From positions 5,266,814-5,330,813 of the forward strand of contig NC_072452.1 in assembly GCF_027596085.1 (NCBI RefSeq): 64,000 bases of DNA. Direction: 5' to 3'. Numbering within the stretch: position 1 is the stretch's first letter; each line of letters begins with the position of its first letter. A model generated the notes under the pieces. That model made no database searches. It worked only from the letters and a program-made list of their open reading frames with translations, and was not told the DNA's origin. The position numbers and the translations under genes were made by a program. This document shows, piece after piece, positions 33,234-59,649 of this stretch. Source of the DNA: Anoplopoma fimbria (Eukaryota; Chordata; Actinopteri; Perciformes; Anoplopomatidae).

Positions 33234-33465
33234 CAGTACCAGTCAAAAGTTTGGACACACCTTCTCATTCAATGGTTTTTCTTTATTTTATTAGTATTTT
33301 TTTCTACATTGTAGATTAATATTGAAGACATCCAAACTATGAAGGAACACATATGGAATTATGTGGTAAACAAACAAATGCTCAACAAACCAGAATATGT
33401 TTTATATTTTAGATTCTTCAAAGTAGTTGAATGAGAAGGTGTGTCCACACTTTTGACTGGTACTG
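33234..33465. mobile_element. Non-autonomous Tc1-type MITE, 232 bp
   Basis: Begins cagtaccagtcaaaagtttg and ends in the near-exact reverse complement (cacacttttgactggtactg), with TA on both sides (33232-33233, 33466-33467). The arms are about 40 bp and the AT-rich interior is non-coding. Its ends differ from those of the Tc1 copy at 17372, so it belongs to a different Tc1 lineage. Confidence 0.9.
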
Positions 33466-34459
33466 TATCTGTCTGGAAAATGTGATTATTGACACCAAAA
33501 ATTCAAGATTTATAACAAATTCTGAAACAGAAGTACATTTTGATAGGCAGAAATTCTCCTTTTTTATACTTCCCTATCGTGTTAATCTCCTTATGGCCAG
33601 TTGAATTTATCTTGCAACCCTTTTGTTAAGTCCATACCCCAATCAAAATAACCTCTGACTCTGAAAGGTAGTGTGTATGTGGTTCTATGTGTGTTTGCCC
33701 TGTAAAGCTAGTAATGTAGGTCCATTCCATGCTGGTTCAGTTACAGTCCGGTCCAGTTCTTCTCTTTACCTCACAGAATGAGCAGAGCACTGTAGACCAG
33801 ATTCACTCTCGGTCACATGAACTTTGCATTTATTAAAAGTACACTATGGTGTTTTGGACTTTTGAATGAATTTTTCTGACCCTCCACATTACTTTTCGTT
33901 TTGCAGTTAGTCACTGTTTGAGGCCCAAACACACGGTGTGATGACAGCAAGCTTTCGTGTTTGCTGCACGTCACACTGTGTGAGGTGGGTTTACTAAAAA
34001 CTTGGGTGCAGTCTATGCCAGACTGATGTCAGTTTGGAGGCATGTCTGCTGAATCCTGTTTCCACGAAAAGAATCAGACGCTGAGACAGCTCGTGAACTC
34101 ACATGTGCGCTCACGTCGGCCTTGGACAGGGCTCCTATGCATTATCTCATGCTGTGTTATACACCTGAGTTGTAGCAGAGGTCACATTGTGAGCCAACCT
34201 ATAATCCAGCCATCAGTGGACGTGTCCCTGAGGCTGGTATCAAATTATTTTACTGTTTCACTCGTGAAGGTAACTTTTGTAGCACGGGCCCAATGACACA
34301 GTGTGGAGCTCCTTCAGTAGACATCCGCCTCACTGCTGTGAAACAGAGACCTAATCGGCGTTTGAATGCCATGCAGACGTTTCTAATAAATTTACAAAAA
34401 ACTTACTTTGACAACATCCAAGCATGATGACATCACAATTCAAATGAATAAGATCATAC

Positions 34460-34573
34460 CTTATTCTGAGCTGGGAGCTGTCTTCTGCAGCAGCTGGCCT
34501 GATGAGGCTTCTTGAGGCTTGTCCTCTCCACTGGCAGGTTCAACTTCAAAAGGCTTTTCTTTCACTTGTCTGT
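34460..34573 (-). other. Possible 5' untranslated exon of the candidate - strand gene
   Basis: A 114-nt segment with acceptor (ctttatagcag) and strong donor (AATAAG before gtatga). In the frame continuing into the exon at 32815 it has a stop codon, so it fits a non-coding exon. A second frame is open for 37 codons (VKEKPFEVEPASGEDKPQEA) and ends in TAA one base before the donor, so it could instead be the end of another protein. Confidence 0.25.
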
Positions 34574-34889
34574 CTGCTATAAAGCTGCGATGCATTAGTG
34601 GTGAGTCTAAGAGCAGGATTGTCCACCACATCCCTCTAAAGCTTCAGTAGTTTCACACTAAGCCCAAGTTCAAATCACACTGAAATAGGGTTGCTCATCA
34701 GTGTGGGACACCCTCTGCTCTCTGTGTGTGTCTCTCTTATGAAGCAGATGGACTGCCAAGCCATGCATTCCACTGTTACCTTGTATGGTCAATGAAGGGG
34801 CGGGACTTACACCAGGGAATGCCCCCTCTAAACATGACTGATTGGCTGATGTCAGACGAACCAAGAAGCCTCAACAAGTGACCTGTAGA

Positions 34890-35165
34890 GTCTGTCTGGG
34901 AAAGATGGGGGGACTGGAGAGACTGAGGGATAAACAGAGAGCTGAAGGGAATGAGAAAAGAGAGGGAGTGAAAGAGGGAGAGAAGGGGGGACTAAGGGGG
35001 GAGGAGGCGAAGTAGAAGGAGGCAGAAGCTGAGAAACAAAGGGGATGGGGAGAGGGAAGGGGAGGAGGCAGAGAAGGAGAGGAGGGAAGGAATGGAAAGG
35101 AGAGATGAGGAAAAAAGAGTAGAAGGGAAGAAAGGGTGAACAGAGAAATGGAAAAGAGGAGGAGT
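34890..35165 (+). repeat. Polypurine tract, about 275 bp
   Basis: Almost entirely A and G on the + strand (gagagg, gggga and aaggag blocks), followed by (GT)n at 35173-35208 and a G run to 35221. Confidence 0.9.
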
Positions 35166-35170
35166 ATGTG

Positions 35171-35172
<2 letters not shown>

Positions 35173-35211
<39 letters not shown>

Positions 35212-35221
35212 GGGGGGGGGG
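35173..35221 (+). repeat. (GT)n followed by a G13-14 homopolymer
   Basis: About 36 bp of GT pass straight into a run of 13-14 G. Confidence 0.95.
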
Positions 35222-35360
35222 TATTTTCCTCAGTGAATGAAAAAAAGCGTCTGAAAATTTTCATATTTCTTCTAAATTTGGGCCTTTTCTGCATCAGGCA
35301 GCTGACTGGACTGGACAGCAAACTGAAACACCATGTGGAACTTATTACAGCGCTGAAATA

Positions 35361-35440
35361 CAGAGAGAGAGAGACAGAGAGAGAGACAGAGAGAGAGAGA
35401 CGGAGAGAGAGAGAGACAGAGAGAGAGGGAGAGACACACA
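35361..35440 (+). repeat. (GA)n/(GACA)n purine-rich microsatellite
   Basis: Tandem gagagaga interrupted by caga and cgga units. Confidence 0.9.
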
Positions 35441-36109
35441 CAGACAGACATATTTGCGTATGATAACACTGCTGAGGGTGAGACTGGTTCAGTGGTTAGT
35501 GCTATTGGCTCTTGGCTGTAACTTTTGGAGTGTACATGTTCTCCCCGTGCCTTCTCCAGCCCTGTCCCTTCCCAGAGCAGACACATGAATAGCCCTTATT
35601 TAAATCATTAAGTGCTAAAAGTTGTGAAATGCACTCCTATCTGAATCTGGAGTGATTGTCCTTCCTCCGTTCATGTGAATGAGCCTGAGGAGGACGCGAG
35701 ACGCTGGGAGGCGGGGCTAAAGAAAACATTGGTGTCCATGCTCTTTGGGCCCCATAATGCCAAAGATCCAGGTATGGTCGTATGAATTCTATATTTGGAA
35801 GTCAAATGTTTTTCGCTTTATGTGCCCAGAGATACTTTCTCCCACCGCCTCTGACTCTGTTCCAGTTCTCTTTATACATCCATGGTTTTGAAGACTCGAG
35901 TTTTGCGTTCTGGCCGTTGCCATCTTGGTTTTTAGAACCACAACTGAAACCAGAGGATGGAGCGTAAACACGGACAACATCGGTACCCGATCTACAGACG
36001 CCCCAAATATAATATTATACTAGTTTTATTCTAGAGTTCTATGATCTTTTGGCTTTCATTACAACTTGCTTTGGTAGACTCCTGTTTTAGGTGATTTTAA
36101 CATGTAGAC

Positions 36110-37660
36110 AGTTTGAAATGTTTCAAGTCATTTGAGGGTCCCACTCACTTGAAGGGACACACCCTGGACATTGTTCTATCCTCTGGAAGCGTTGATCTCC
36201 ATGAGGTTAGTTTATGTGTTTCTGTCCACCAGGCTAAATCATTTTTAAGGCCCTTTTACCTCCTACTCCCACTACTTATATTTCTTCTTGTGTTTCTTCA
36301 ATACCAACTCTGCTGACAGCTTTCATAAGGCCGTCACCACGGCATCTACACACAGCATTAACCAAAAAACTAAAATGTCTGCAGATGATTTACTAAATAA
36401 CTTCAATAATACATATAAAGTTGTAAAACCTGTAGAAATCCGGCGAGTCAAACCAACTAGCAGGTGTAGCACATTAATACCAGAGAAATGAAAAGAAAAT
36501 GGGATCTCAGAAAGAGATAAAAGATTAACAGTAGATGCCACATGCAAGTTCATCTTTGGAAAGCTGTTACCTGAAAGTTAAATTGAGATGCAGCTCAGCA
36601 GTGTGTCAACTTGTTCTAGTCATGAATCAGAGATTAACAATAGTAAAAATAAATGTGAAAGTGTTAAGAGTGGCCATCTGAAGGCCGTCACCATGCTCAC
36701 CATGTCTAGTAGCTCATATGTTACCAGTATCTTCACCACCATGTCCTCTGGGAGACAGTGATGTTGTCCAGGATCAGCTGCGAGGACAGTGTTGTCCCAC
36801 TATTCTGTCCATTGTAAGTAGCTCTCTGTCCACTGTTTGTGTTCCCTCCTGCATGAAGCACTCATTAGTGCATCCACTTCTCAAGAAACCTAGTCTTGAC
36901 CCTCTAGATTAAAATATAATTTAGACCCATTTCTGCTTTTATTGAACGTTTTGGAGGAGTTGTAGAGTTAAAGTGAACAATCACAACATCTTTGATTCAT
37001 TTCAAACTGTTTTCCTCACAGCACCAAAACTCCCCTCCTTAAGGAAACAAACAATTGTTTACTCTCAGCTGATCCTGAATATGTTTGATTTGAATTCTTC
37101 TTGAGCATTTCCATAGTTGATCGTTCTATTCTGTTGGATCGCCTTGAAAAGTGTGTTGGCATCAGGGACACTGGGCAAGACTAGTTCAAATCCTTTTCAT
37201 CAAACAGAATCTTTTAGTAGCGGTCAGTGATGCCTCCTCTCCTCGGTGGCCCATGTGACTGTGGTGTTTCCCAAGGCTCCATCCTTGGCCCCCTGTTGTT
37301 CTCTGTATACATTCTGCCACTGGGACATACAAAAGCACAATATTCAGTACCATTGTTACATCCCACACACATTTATGTCCCATAAAAAAAGACTATTTTT
37401 TATCAGCTACCCAACGTTTTCTTCAGCTAAATGAAAAAAAATCAGGAATCATTTGTTTTGGTGGTCCAAACTCTTTCCTAATGTTAACAGAACATCTCAT
37501 CAGCCCTGTTTTAAGTGGTTACCAGTACGATTTAGAATTTAACTGAAGATTTTACTGATGACTTCACAGTTCAGCTCCCAGATATAATGCTGAATTTCTG
37601 CTCCGCTATAAGCCAGAGGGCAGGGCTCTGCTAAAGAGTCGAGGTTGGACAATGATATAA
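36110..37660 (+). mobile_element. Decayed LINE, endonuclease end and reverse transcriptase (L2/Rex-like)
   Basis: Reading across frameshifts on the + strand gives GPTHLKGHTLDIVLSSG (endonuclease C-terminus), ADSFHKAVTTASTHSI, then ILSIVSSSLSTVCVPSCMKH followed by PLLKKPSLDPLD (start of reverse transcriptase), and near 37256-37385 a VVFPKAPSLAP-like copy of the GVPQGSILGPLLF motif followed by IQKHNIQYHCY. Frameshifts and stops make it inactive. The order matches one element in sense orientation. Confidence 0.8.
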
Positions 37661-37871
37661 AACTTTGGGAACCTACTGTGTGTCTCTAGCTCACTCTGAA
37701 GGGCATTGTTTCTGATCTAGATGCAAGCGGTTCTCGCTGTCAGTGTTTTTAAACTATAACGTTTAGTTGGAATATTTGGACATATTGTGCTCATCAGTAC
37801 AATCCATTTTAATCTGATCTTTTCAAGCAATTGTGTCACTACACTGCTATATGTGTGTGTGTGAGGGGGGA

Positions 37872-37892
37872 GGGGGGGGGGGGGGGGGGGGG
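37872..37892 (+). repeat. G21 homopolymer
   Basis: About 21 consecutive G after gtgaggggggagg; a strong G-quadruplex candidate. Confidence 0.9.
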
Positions 37893-38011
37893 CAGGTATG
37901 AACTCTTCTCTCTGTCTCTTGTGTCTTAATAAGGTAATGTTTGGAGATGGTTCACTGTTTACAGCAGCAGACAAGACCGGGCTATTAGTGATGGCAACCA
38001 AGCATGGACAC

Positions 38012-38045
38012 CCACACACACACATACACATACACATACACACGC

Positions 38046-38131
<86 letters not shown>
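38012..38131 (+). repeat. (CA)n microsatellite with cata/cgca interruptions
   Basis: About 120 bp of CA; the first 40 bp contain periodic ACATAC and ACGCAC variants. Confidence 0.96.
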
Positions 38132-38133
<2 letters not shown>

Positions 38134-38139
38134 ACATTA

Positions 38140-39260
38140 CCCTTTACTAGATACAATGAGTCCACATCAGAAGTAAATGTTATATAAATCTCCCAGAGTG
38201 TTTGCAGTCTTTTCCCTCATATGGAGAGCAGTCCTGTCCACTAATCTGTACAAACATCTACTGATCTGTAACATGCAAAGTAAAAGACTGACACTAATGA
38301 AATGTAGGAGCGATTGGAAACAAAATACAACACTTGCTGATTTATTTCTGGAGAGAAAAAACAAACTGTATGTAGAAAGTGTGACCTTTTGGCCCCGAAC
38401 TGAGGCTTCCAGACTGAGCTTCCCCTGTGGCTCTGTGCTGCTTCCAGCCACCTTCAGCACATACACACCCTCAGCTAGTTAGTGTGCTTTTCAGATCGGC
38501 CAGCCCTCGCAAAGATGGTGGAATGTGGATGCAGCCTGAGATGGAGGACTGGACCAGAACATCCACGGCACAACACATTCTCGCTGCTAACTCGTCAAAT
38601 CCCGGCGTGGCCCTATGCTTCAAACTATGTTGCTCTGGGAACCCCTCTAGCGCCAGCTATGAAGAAATAAACTTCTTCGTTCACAGGAAAAGTACAGTCT
38701 CTGCTTTTCACACGCATCCAGTGTCTTTCAAAATAAACTTCCAAGTAGGTTTAATACATTTTTGGATTTAGGCAACAAAAGTATTTGGTTAGACTTTGAA
38801 AAATGGAGGATTGGATTTAAATAAGCACGTTAGTTACATGAGAAAAGTATGCTTTTTACATTACTTAAGTAGGCCTATTTGGCATTAGTTCTGTACGTAA
38901 ATTATGTAGCAAAAGAAGGGTCAAAATAGTTAACGCTGACTTGGTTTCAGCCGGGTACAAACAGCGGTCTCCTGGGTGAAAGTGACATTCTATCCACCCT
39001 GACATCGGTATTTCACGAGTGGATCCAAATCTGCATCAATAAATTCATACTTTCAGTGGAAAGGAGTTGCCAACACTGGGCTGGGTTTTTTAGGTTGGAT
39101 ACCTTTTAAAGCGTAGTCCTGCTAGTTTCTCAAGATAAGCAAGCCGAGCTTTAAATGGTCAGTGAGTTATGAACAGGATCACTTGGAGTTATATGCCCAC
39201 ATCATTTATATTTGGTTGTAATTGCGCATTGCAAAAGGCCAAGTATCAACCTTATTAGTA
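38140..39260. other. Segment interrupting the decayed LINE; no gene supported
   Basis: Lies between the reverse-transcriptase part and the later LINE part. It contains a second copy (about 38900-39010) of the repeat at 31500-31650. Open stretches of about 100 codons at 38177-38482 and 38427-38771 have no recognisable family. Confidence 0.5.
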
Positions 39261-39284
39261 CCTTCACCTAGATGTATTCAGATA

Positions 39285-40245
39285 CCAGTTAACCACATGG
39301 TAAACCAGGACCAAACTGAGGTACAGAGGCTCAGAGAGAGACCGGCCTCTAAACTGAAGGAACTCAGTATCGAGCAGCGGGGCCCAAAAACTCAGAGTCA
39401 TCATGGACTCTAAATGTAACCTTCAGGGCCCCAAAAAGCTTTTGATCAAGAAGAAGAGCACACATCACGCCTGATTAAGAATCGCGACAGTGTCTACCTG
39501 GGGGCGGCTGTGGCTCAGTGGAGAGCAGGGTCGTCCTCCAATCAGAGGATCGGCGGTTCGATCCCTGGCTCCGGCAGTCCATGTCGATGTGTCCTTGGGC
39601 AAGACACTTAACCCTGAGTTGCTCCCGAAGGCTGTGCCATCGGTGTATGAATGGGTGTGAATGATTAGAGAGACCCTGATGGGCAGGTGGCACCTTGCAT
39701 GGTAGCTCCTGTCATCAGTGTATGAATGGGTGTGAATGGGTGAATGATTAGTAATGTAAAAGCGCTTTGAGTGGTCGGAAGACTAGAAAAGCGCTATACA
39801 AGTACAGTCCATTTACCATTTACCTGTCATCTGTTTAGCATTTATTTCAATTATTATTTGATTAATTTCTTGGTTTAAATATCACTAATGGTCTCGCTCC
39901 AGACTACTTGACTGACATTGTTTTAAGATATTCACCCACTAGATCCGTCGAGTCCTCTGGTTGTGTCTCTTAGTTGTTCCTAGAGCCTCTATTGCCCCAG
40001 CCAACGGATCGACCTGTTAGAGGACCTGAGGGGAGCAGAGAGTGGGCATATCTGTGAAGGAAAATACCCTTAAAGTTTTTAATGATATTATACTTTATGT
40101 TACTCTTTGAAACGTCCATTTTCATTTAAATGTTTTTTTTCATTAAACCTGTTACCTTTAACTCTTTATGTTCAGCACTTGGAGTTGCATTTTAATGTTT
40201 CGCTTGTGCTGTATAGAAGTTTGACTGATTGATTTCTTACAGAAG
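39285..40245 (+). mobile_element. 3' part of the decayed LINE, split by a SINE
   Basis: Before the SINE: NQDQTEVQRLRERPASKLKE and a SHHGL-like piece, matching the LNxDKTEV...LGVIMDS region of L2-type LINEs. After it, near 39870-40000, a frame reads FKSLNGLAPDYLTDIVL-like text typical of the C-terminus. The end at about 40190-40240 has tgtatagaagtttgactgat, resembling the 3' tail of these elements. Orientation agrees with 36110-37660. Confidence 0.7.
39500..39828 (+). mobile_element. tRNA-derived SINE, full-length-looking, nested in the LINE
   Basis: tRNA-like head with A box (tggctcagtgg) and B box (ggttcgatccc), then a body with gatgtgtccttgggcaagac and the 3' tail gtaaaagcgctttgagtggt...gcgctatacaagtacagtcc. 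This is a common percomorph SINE. It interrupts LINE coding remnants and is therefore younger than the LINE. Confidence 0.9.
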
Positions 40246-40670
40246 TCTGTTAAAGCAGATTAACACCATCTCAAGTAACAGAGAGAACCTGTAAGATAGA
40301 GAGTGAGTATATATGTCATCATTTATTGCAAATTTGAGACATTTAAAGCCACTATGGATCCTCTGTCCTCATGTCAAAAAAATTATATTTTATAAGAAAG
40401 CTATTCCGACTCCCACATGAAGGAACCATATTCAAACACATTGATGTTCCTGTCTTCAGCAGAACATAATGCAAAGAGAGAAGGCAAGAATAAGAATAAT
40501 ACCAGTACATTCTAAATATGAGATGAGAGCCCATGTTGTGTAGAAACAGTGTGAGGACCGAACTGAAGCTGTTCAGTGTCACAGGAAGTCACAGGAACAG
40601 CAGGAGGCTGTGGGCAGCTTCACTCTGTTTACATTGACTGACAGCAGCATGAGGAGTTGGATTCAGAGAA

Positions 40671-40673
<3 letters not shown>

Positions 40674-40725
<52 letters not shown>
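40674..40725 (+). repeat. (GT)n microsatellite, about 52 bp
   Basis: Uninterrupted GT run followed by gagacacacagagacag. Confidence 0.96.
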
Positions 40726-40727
<2 letters not shown>

Positions 40728-40899
40728 ACACACAGAGACAGAGAGTGTGACTCCATCTTCTCTACTCCACTACAACTTGTCAAAGCAGGAAGAGCAGAGA
40801 TTAGTGAGTCCAGATTTAGCAGCATGTGTACAGGTAGACCTCCAGCTGTGTCTGCTTTCTGTCAGCTCCGCTCCGGAACCTTCAGCATGACAGTAGGCT

Positions 40900-41520
40900 C
40901 ACAGCAAGTTCAAACACAGGGGTTTCAGCAGTTTGACATTCAAACACTTTATTTTGAAAATCATCCCCCATTTCTCTGTGAAGACTTGTAAAATATATCT
41001 ATATAATATTATAATACATTGATAACAACCAATATACAACAAGGAAATGGCCTGCGTGGTATACATCAAATCTAATTGATTCACTAATGCATCTGTCAGA
41101 TTAAGTTTTATTTTCAAAATAACTAATCAGAAGCAGTAGATTTCAATAATCTCAGATTATCTTCTCTATGTCCGAGCCACAGAACACTTCGTCCATGTCT
41201 TTATAAGTCCAGTCTCCATGTTACAAACGAAGCCCAACCTGAGGCTTGGAATGAATGCCTCAGACGGTTTTCATACCAACACTTGGGGGCGCCAAAGTTG
41301 AAAATACTCAAATCAAAAGTTTTTCTTAGTTTGATCAGATGAATGCAAGTATAGAAAAAAAATAAAGAAAATGTTTTTCATCTGGAAGCAACTTATTCAA
41401 AATTAAGGGAAACATACATAATATACAAGAAGTATTTTCTCTTTTAATGAACTTATTTACTTGGATAAATTGTGACTCATCAGATTACATGTAACAACAA
41501 AGACGACAAGAGTTAGTTTT
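40900..41520. other. Intergenic interval beyond the 3' end of fbxo38
   Basis: AT-rich sequence; no gene or recognisable repeat supported. Confidence 0.4.
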
Positions 41521-41526
41521 GGTCAT

Positions 41527-43439
41527 TTTATTTTCAATGTGAAATAGTCTTGTTCTTTCATTATAAACATATAAACACCATGGAAGCGTACTGTCCTCCA
41601 TGACATCTGTACAGTCTATTCACAAACAGAAGGCTGAACTCGCATCCTACTCTCCATTCAACCTGCAAAAAGAATTTCCTGTTCCTTTGATAGTGAACAT
41701 TCACAGTCAGCTCATGATGAAGTTGCTCATCTTTCTGAACCCAAACCCTTAAAACACATTTGAGGAATACCTGATACATCCTGAACCTGGACAGTCTGTC
41801 CTGTTCAATGCTCTACAGTACAGGGCAGAGCTGTCCATAGACATGACCAATGAAATCCTTAAGAGAAGGCTAGAGGAAAAAAAATATCCTTGGCAATGAA
41901 ATCAATTCTGAAAATAAAAAGCAGAAACAGTTTGATGTTTCGGTTCATGATTCAGCTTCTTTTCCAACAATACTGGGATAGAACTAGGAGTGGCACCACC
42001 TGACATAATGCAGTAGGTTCATCTAGCAGTGTGATCTCACACAGACTTGATAAGCAAAGACTCAGAAGCAGCGAAGCACGAGCTCTTAAACTCACACTCC
42101 AACTACATTTAAACATCTTTGTTAAGTCAGTTTCCAACTTTGGGTATTGCACAACAGTTTGTTGGGTGAATAATTGTTATCTCTTTGTTTGCAGTATTGT
42201 TCCAATTTCTCCAGTGTGAGAAATGTCTGTCAGATAGTCATCAGCTGTGTCATAGTGATACAAACTGTATGAATACATGTATGACACACTGACCCATCCC
42301 TCTTTTTCCATCCCTGTAGGGAGATGGGAATAAGAAAAATGAGAATAAACCCACAACTCTGAGAACAGAGTCAGAAGTCCAATGAAAAAGGTCTAAATAT
42401 CAGCAGTCAGAATTCTGCCTTTATTCTCAGAATTCCTCCCCTCTCCCTCAAAATTCAAAAGTATTTCAGAACTAAATAATCTGATTTCCCACATGGTCAA
42501 TACCTTTTTTTTTTTTTTTATTTAATTTAATTTTTAAACACAAAAAAGGTTCAGATGTATTCCTTCTCTGATTTTCGGACACCGGGCTTATTGATCGAAT
42601 CAAAATCATTTTTGTTCGTTCTTTGGAAAGGTCAGAACTGACAGACTTCAACAAAGCCGAACTCCAAGAGTTTTGCAGCCGTTGTTTTAATGCTGCATAG
42701 TCAGCGGTAACCACAGCGTCTCAACATGACAAAGACATGCAGGACGCGTTCCATTTGCATGGAAGTGTTGTGATTGGTCTGGTGAATCCAACAGACCCGT
42801 CATTCAAAGAGGACTGATAGAACGAGAATCAACCGCAGCAATATTAATCAATAACTGCTCCATTTCTTCAGCTTCACGTGGACTGAACACGTCGGCCTGT
42901 TTTCCATCTAGTGCTTGCTGTAAAATGCAAATGACACACACTGTCCACACACCATCGAGAGACACCAACTCCATGTCCCTTTCTACATGATAAAGGAAAA
43001 AAAACAAAAAACTTAAAACTGATTTAAAAAGAATATCTTCTTGGACATTTCTGTCTAAGGCCATTTCTGTCGGTGATCGGTCACATGTGTGGTGCAGAGG
43101 TAGGCAGACTGTGGCAGTGGACGGGGGAAAGATCAGACCGAGGGCATAACCCTGCTCTGCATGATAGACAAGCAGCTGTGCAGACGCCTGGGGTTATGCT
43201 GTCAACACTGGCCTTACAGGACTACATCAGAGATACATTATTCCAGAGTGTACGCTTCTAGGGCGGTCATCCATGACAAGATTTTGCTCAAATATTAAGA
43301 AAATCAGCGGCAGAAATGTGCCGTAAACCTCGTCCGAACAGACTTTACATCTCTAGGTGTCTTTTCCAAAGAAAAGTGTTGTCAGTCAGGAGCTCAGGCT
43401 GCGCTGCCAGACCGGCATCTGTTGGGACCCGTCTTCTGT
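41527..43439 (-). other. fbxo38: Probable 3' untranslated region of fbxo38
   Basis: Follows the stop codon on the - strand. AATAAA signals (tttatt on +) are at 41527-41532 and near 42419. No other gene structure is visible here. The end is an inference from the distal signal. Confidence 0.45.
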
Positions 43440-57923
<14,484 letters not shown>

Positions 57924-58134
57924 CACGTGTGTGTCACTGCCCAGGCTTAGACGCGCACACGCACACACACACACACTTCCTCCTTCCTGCAGGAGGCTCT
58001 ATTTTCCAGGCATGAACCTTAATTCTGGAGACAACATCACAGAGAAAGACAAGTTAATGGGAGTGGGGGAAGAGGATAGCGAGACAGGCTTCAGATTTCC
58101 CTTATTTCATCATGTGTCAATGCTCCTCGCCATC

Positions 58135-59110
58135 ATGAAAGACATCTCAAAATATAAACAACATTATACCACTAAAAACATAAACAACATTATACCACTA
58201 AAAACATAAACATTATACCAATAAAAACATAAACATTATACCATTATATAAAAACATAAACATTATAAACATAAACATTAAACCATTATATAAACATTAT
58301 AACATTATATATAAACAACATTAAACCATTATATATAAACATTAAACCATTATATATAAACATTATAAAATTATATATAAACAACATTAAACCATTATAT
58401 ATAAACAACATTAAACCATATATAAACATTATAAAATTAATTAAACCATTATATATAAACAACATTAAACCATATATAAACATTATAAACATTAAACCAT
58501 TATAATAAACATTAAAACATTAAATATATAAACATAAACATTATAAACAAACATTATAAACATAAACATAAACATTAAACATAAACATAAACATATAAAC
58601 ATAAACATTATAAACATAATAAACATAAACATTATAAACATAATAAACATAAACATTAAACATAAACAAACATTATAAACATAAACATTATAAACATAAA
58701 CATTATAAACATAAACATAAACATTATAAACATAAACATTATAAACATAAACATTAAACATTATAAACATAAACATTATAAACATTATAAACATAAACAT
58801 TAAACATAAACATTATAAACATAAACATTAAACATAAACATTATAAACATAAACATTATAAACATAAAACATAAACATTAAACATAAAACATAAACATAA
58901 ACATTAAACATAAACATTATAAGCATAAACATAAACATTATAAACATTATAAGCATAAACATTAAACATTATAAACAAACATTATAAACATAAACATTAT
59001 AAGCATAAACATTATAAACATTATAAACATTATAAGCATAAACATTAAACATTATAAACATTAAACATAATAAACATAAACATTATAAACATAAACATAA
59101 ACATTAAACA
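58135..59110 (+). repeat. AT-rich minisatellite of aaacataaacattat units, about 970 bp
   Basis: Irregular tandem array built from acataaac, attataaac and aaccattatata blocks, in the first intron of fbxo38. It holds dozens of ataaaca words. Runs of Met/Phe/Ile read across it are artefacts. Confidence 0.95.
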
Positions 59111-59198
59111 TGGCTGTCAGCCAGCTGACCGGCGGCCACTCCTCTGGTCACGAGCACGTGGCTCGTGGACGCGCTCGTGGACGTGGACGTGCTCGTAC

Positions 59199-59400
59199 CT
59201 GCAGGGGGTCTTGAAGGAGCCGTCCTGTCACTCTGGTTTGACGGGTTCGTGCTCTAAAGTTTAACCTGCTCTTTGTTGAGCTAGCTCCCCGTTAGCATAG
59301 CTGCAGCTCTGTCCACAGAGTGAGCAGAGTGAGCAGGGTGAGCAGGGTGAGCAGCAGCGACCCTGAGGCGTCTCAATGGCGTCAACCTACCGGCATGTTG
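59199..59400 (-). other. fbxo38: Probable non-coding first exon and promoter region of fbxo38
   Basis: A strong donor on the - strand (CTGCAG before gtacga at 59199) closes a CpG-richer stretch just upstream of the coding start. No ATG-led coding joins the 57923 exon from here, so it fits a 5' UTR exon. The transcription start is not defined; the upstream limit is a guess. Confidence 0.4.
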
Positions 59401-59478
59401 TGGTCAGAGCCGCTGTGGCGTCGCTCTGCAGCCATCCTGTGACTCCAGCACATCTGATAAAGAGTTGCGCTCCAGCAC

Positions 59479-59537
59479 TTCTTCTTCTTCTGCTGCTGCT
59501 TCTTCTTCTTCTTCTGCTGCTTCTCTTCTTCTTCGTT
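59479..59537 (+). repeat. (CTT)n/(CTG)n trinucleotide repeat
   Basis: Interleaved cttcttctt and ctgctgctg blocks. The poly-Leu frame on + and the poly-Glu/Lys frames on - across it are repeat artefacts. Confidence 0.9.
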
Positions 59538-59649
59538 GTGATAATTGGCGGTGCTGGCGGACCGTAAACCCACGTAGAAGGTGCATGGCGCCCCCTGCTG
59601 TGTCGGAGGTCTGGATTCATGACCAATGTCCCCAGCCTGAAGCTTGAAT

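Noticed and set aside
39500..39580. tRNA gene call from A and B boxes
   Set aside because: The tRNA-like head continues into a SINE body and tail that is shared with 9253-9430, so it is a retroposon.
42804..43064. 86-codon - strand frame (MALDRNVQED...)
   Set aside because: Lies in the 3' UTR of fbxo38, begins after the conserved DDYI stop and matches no family I know.
58286..58800. Met/Phe/Ile/Tyr repeat frames on the - strand
   Set aside because: Translation of the AT-rich aaacataaacattat minisatellite.
59376..59567. 63-codon + strand frame with poly-Leu resembling a signal peptide
   Set aside because: The Leu run comes from (CTT/CTG)n; it overlaps the presumed fbxo38 promoter and has no downstream exon.
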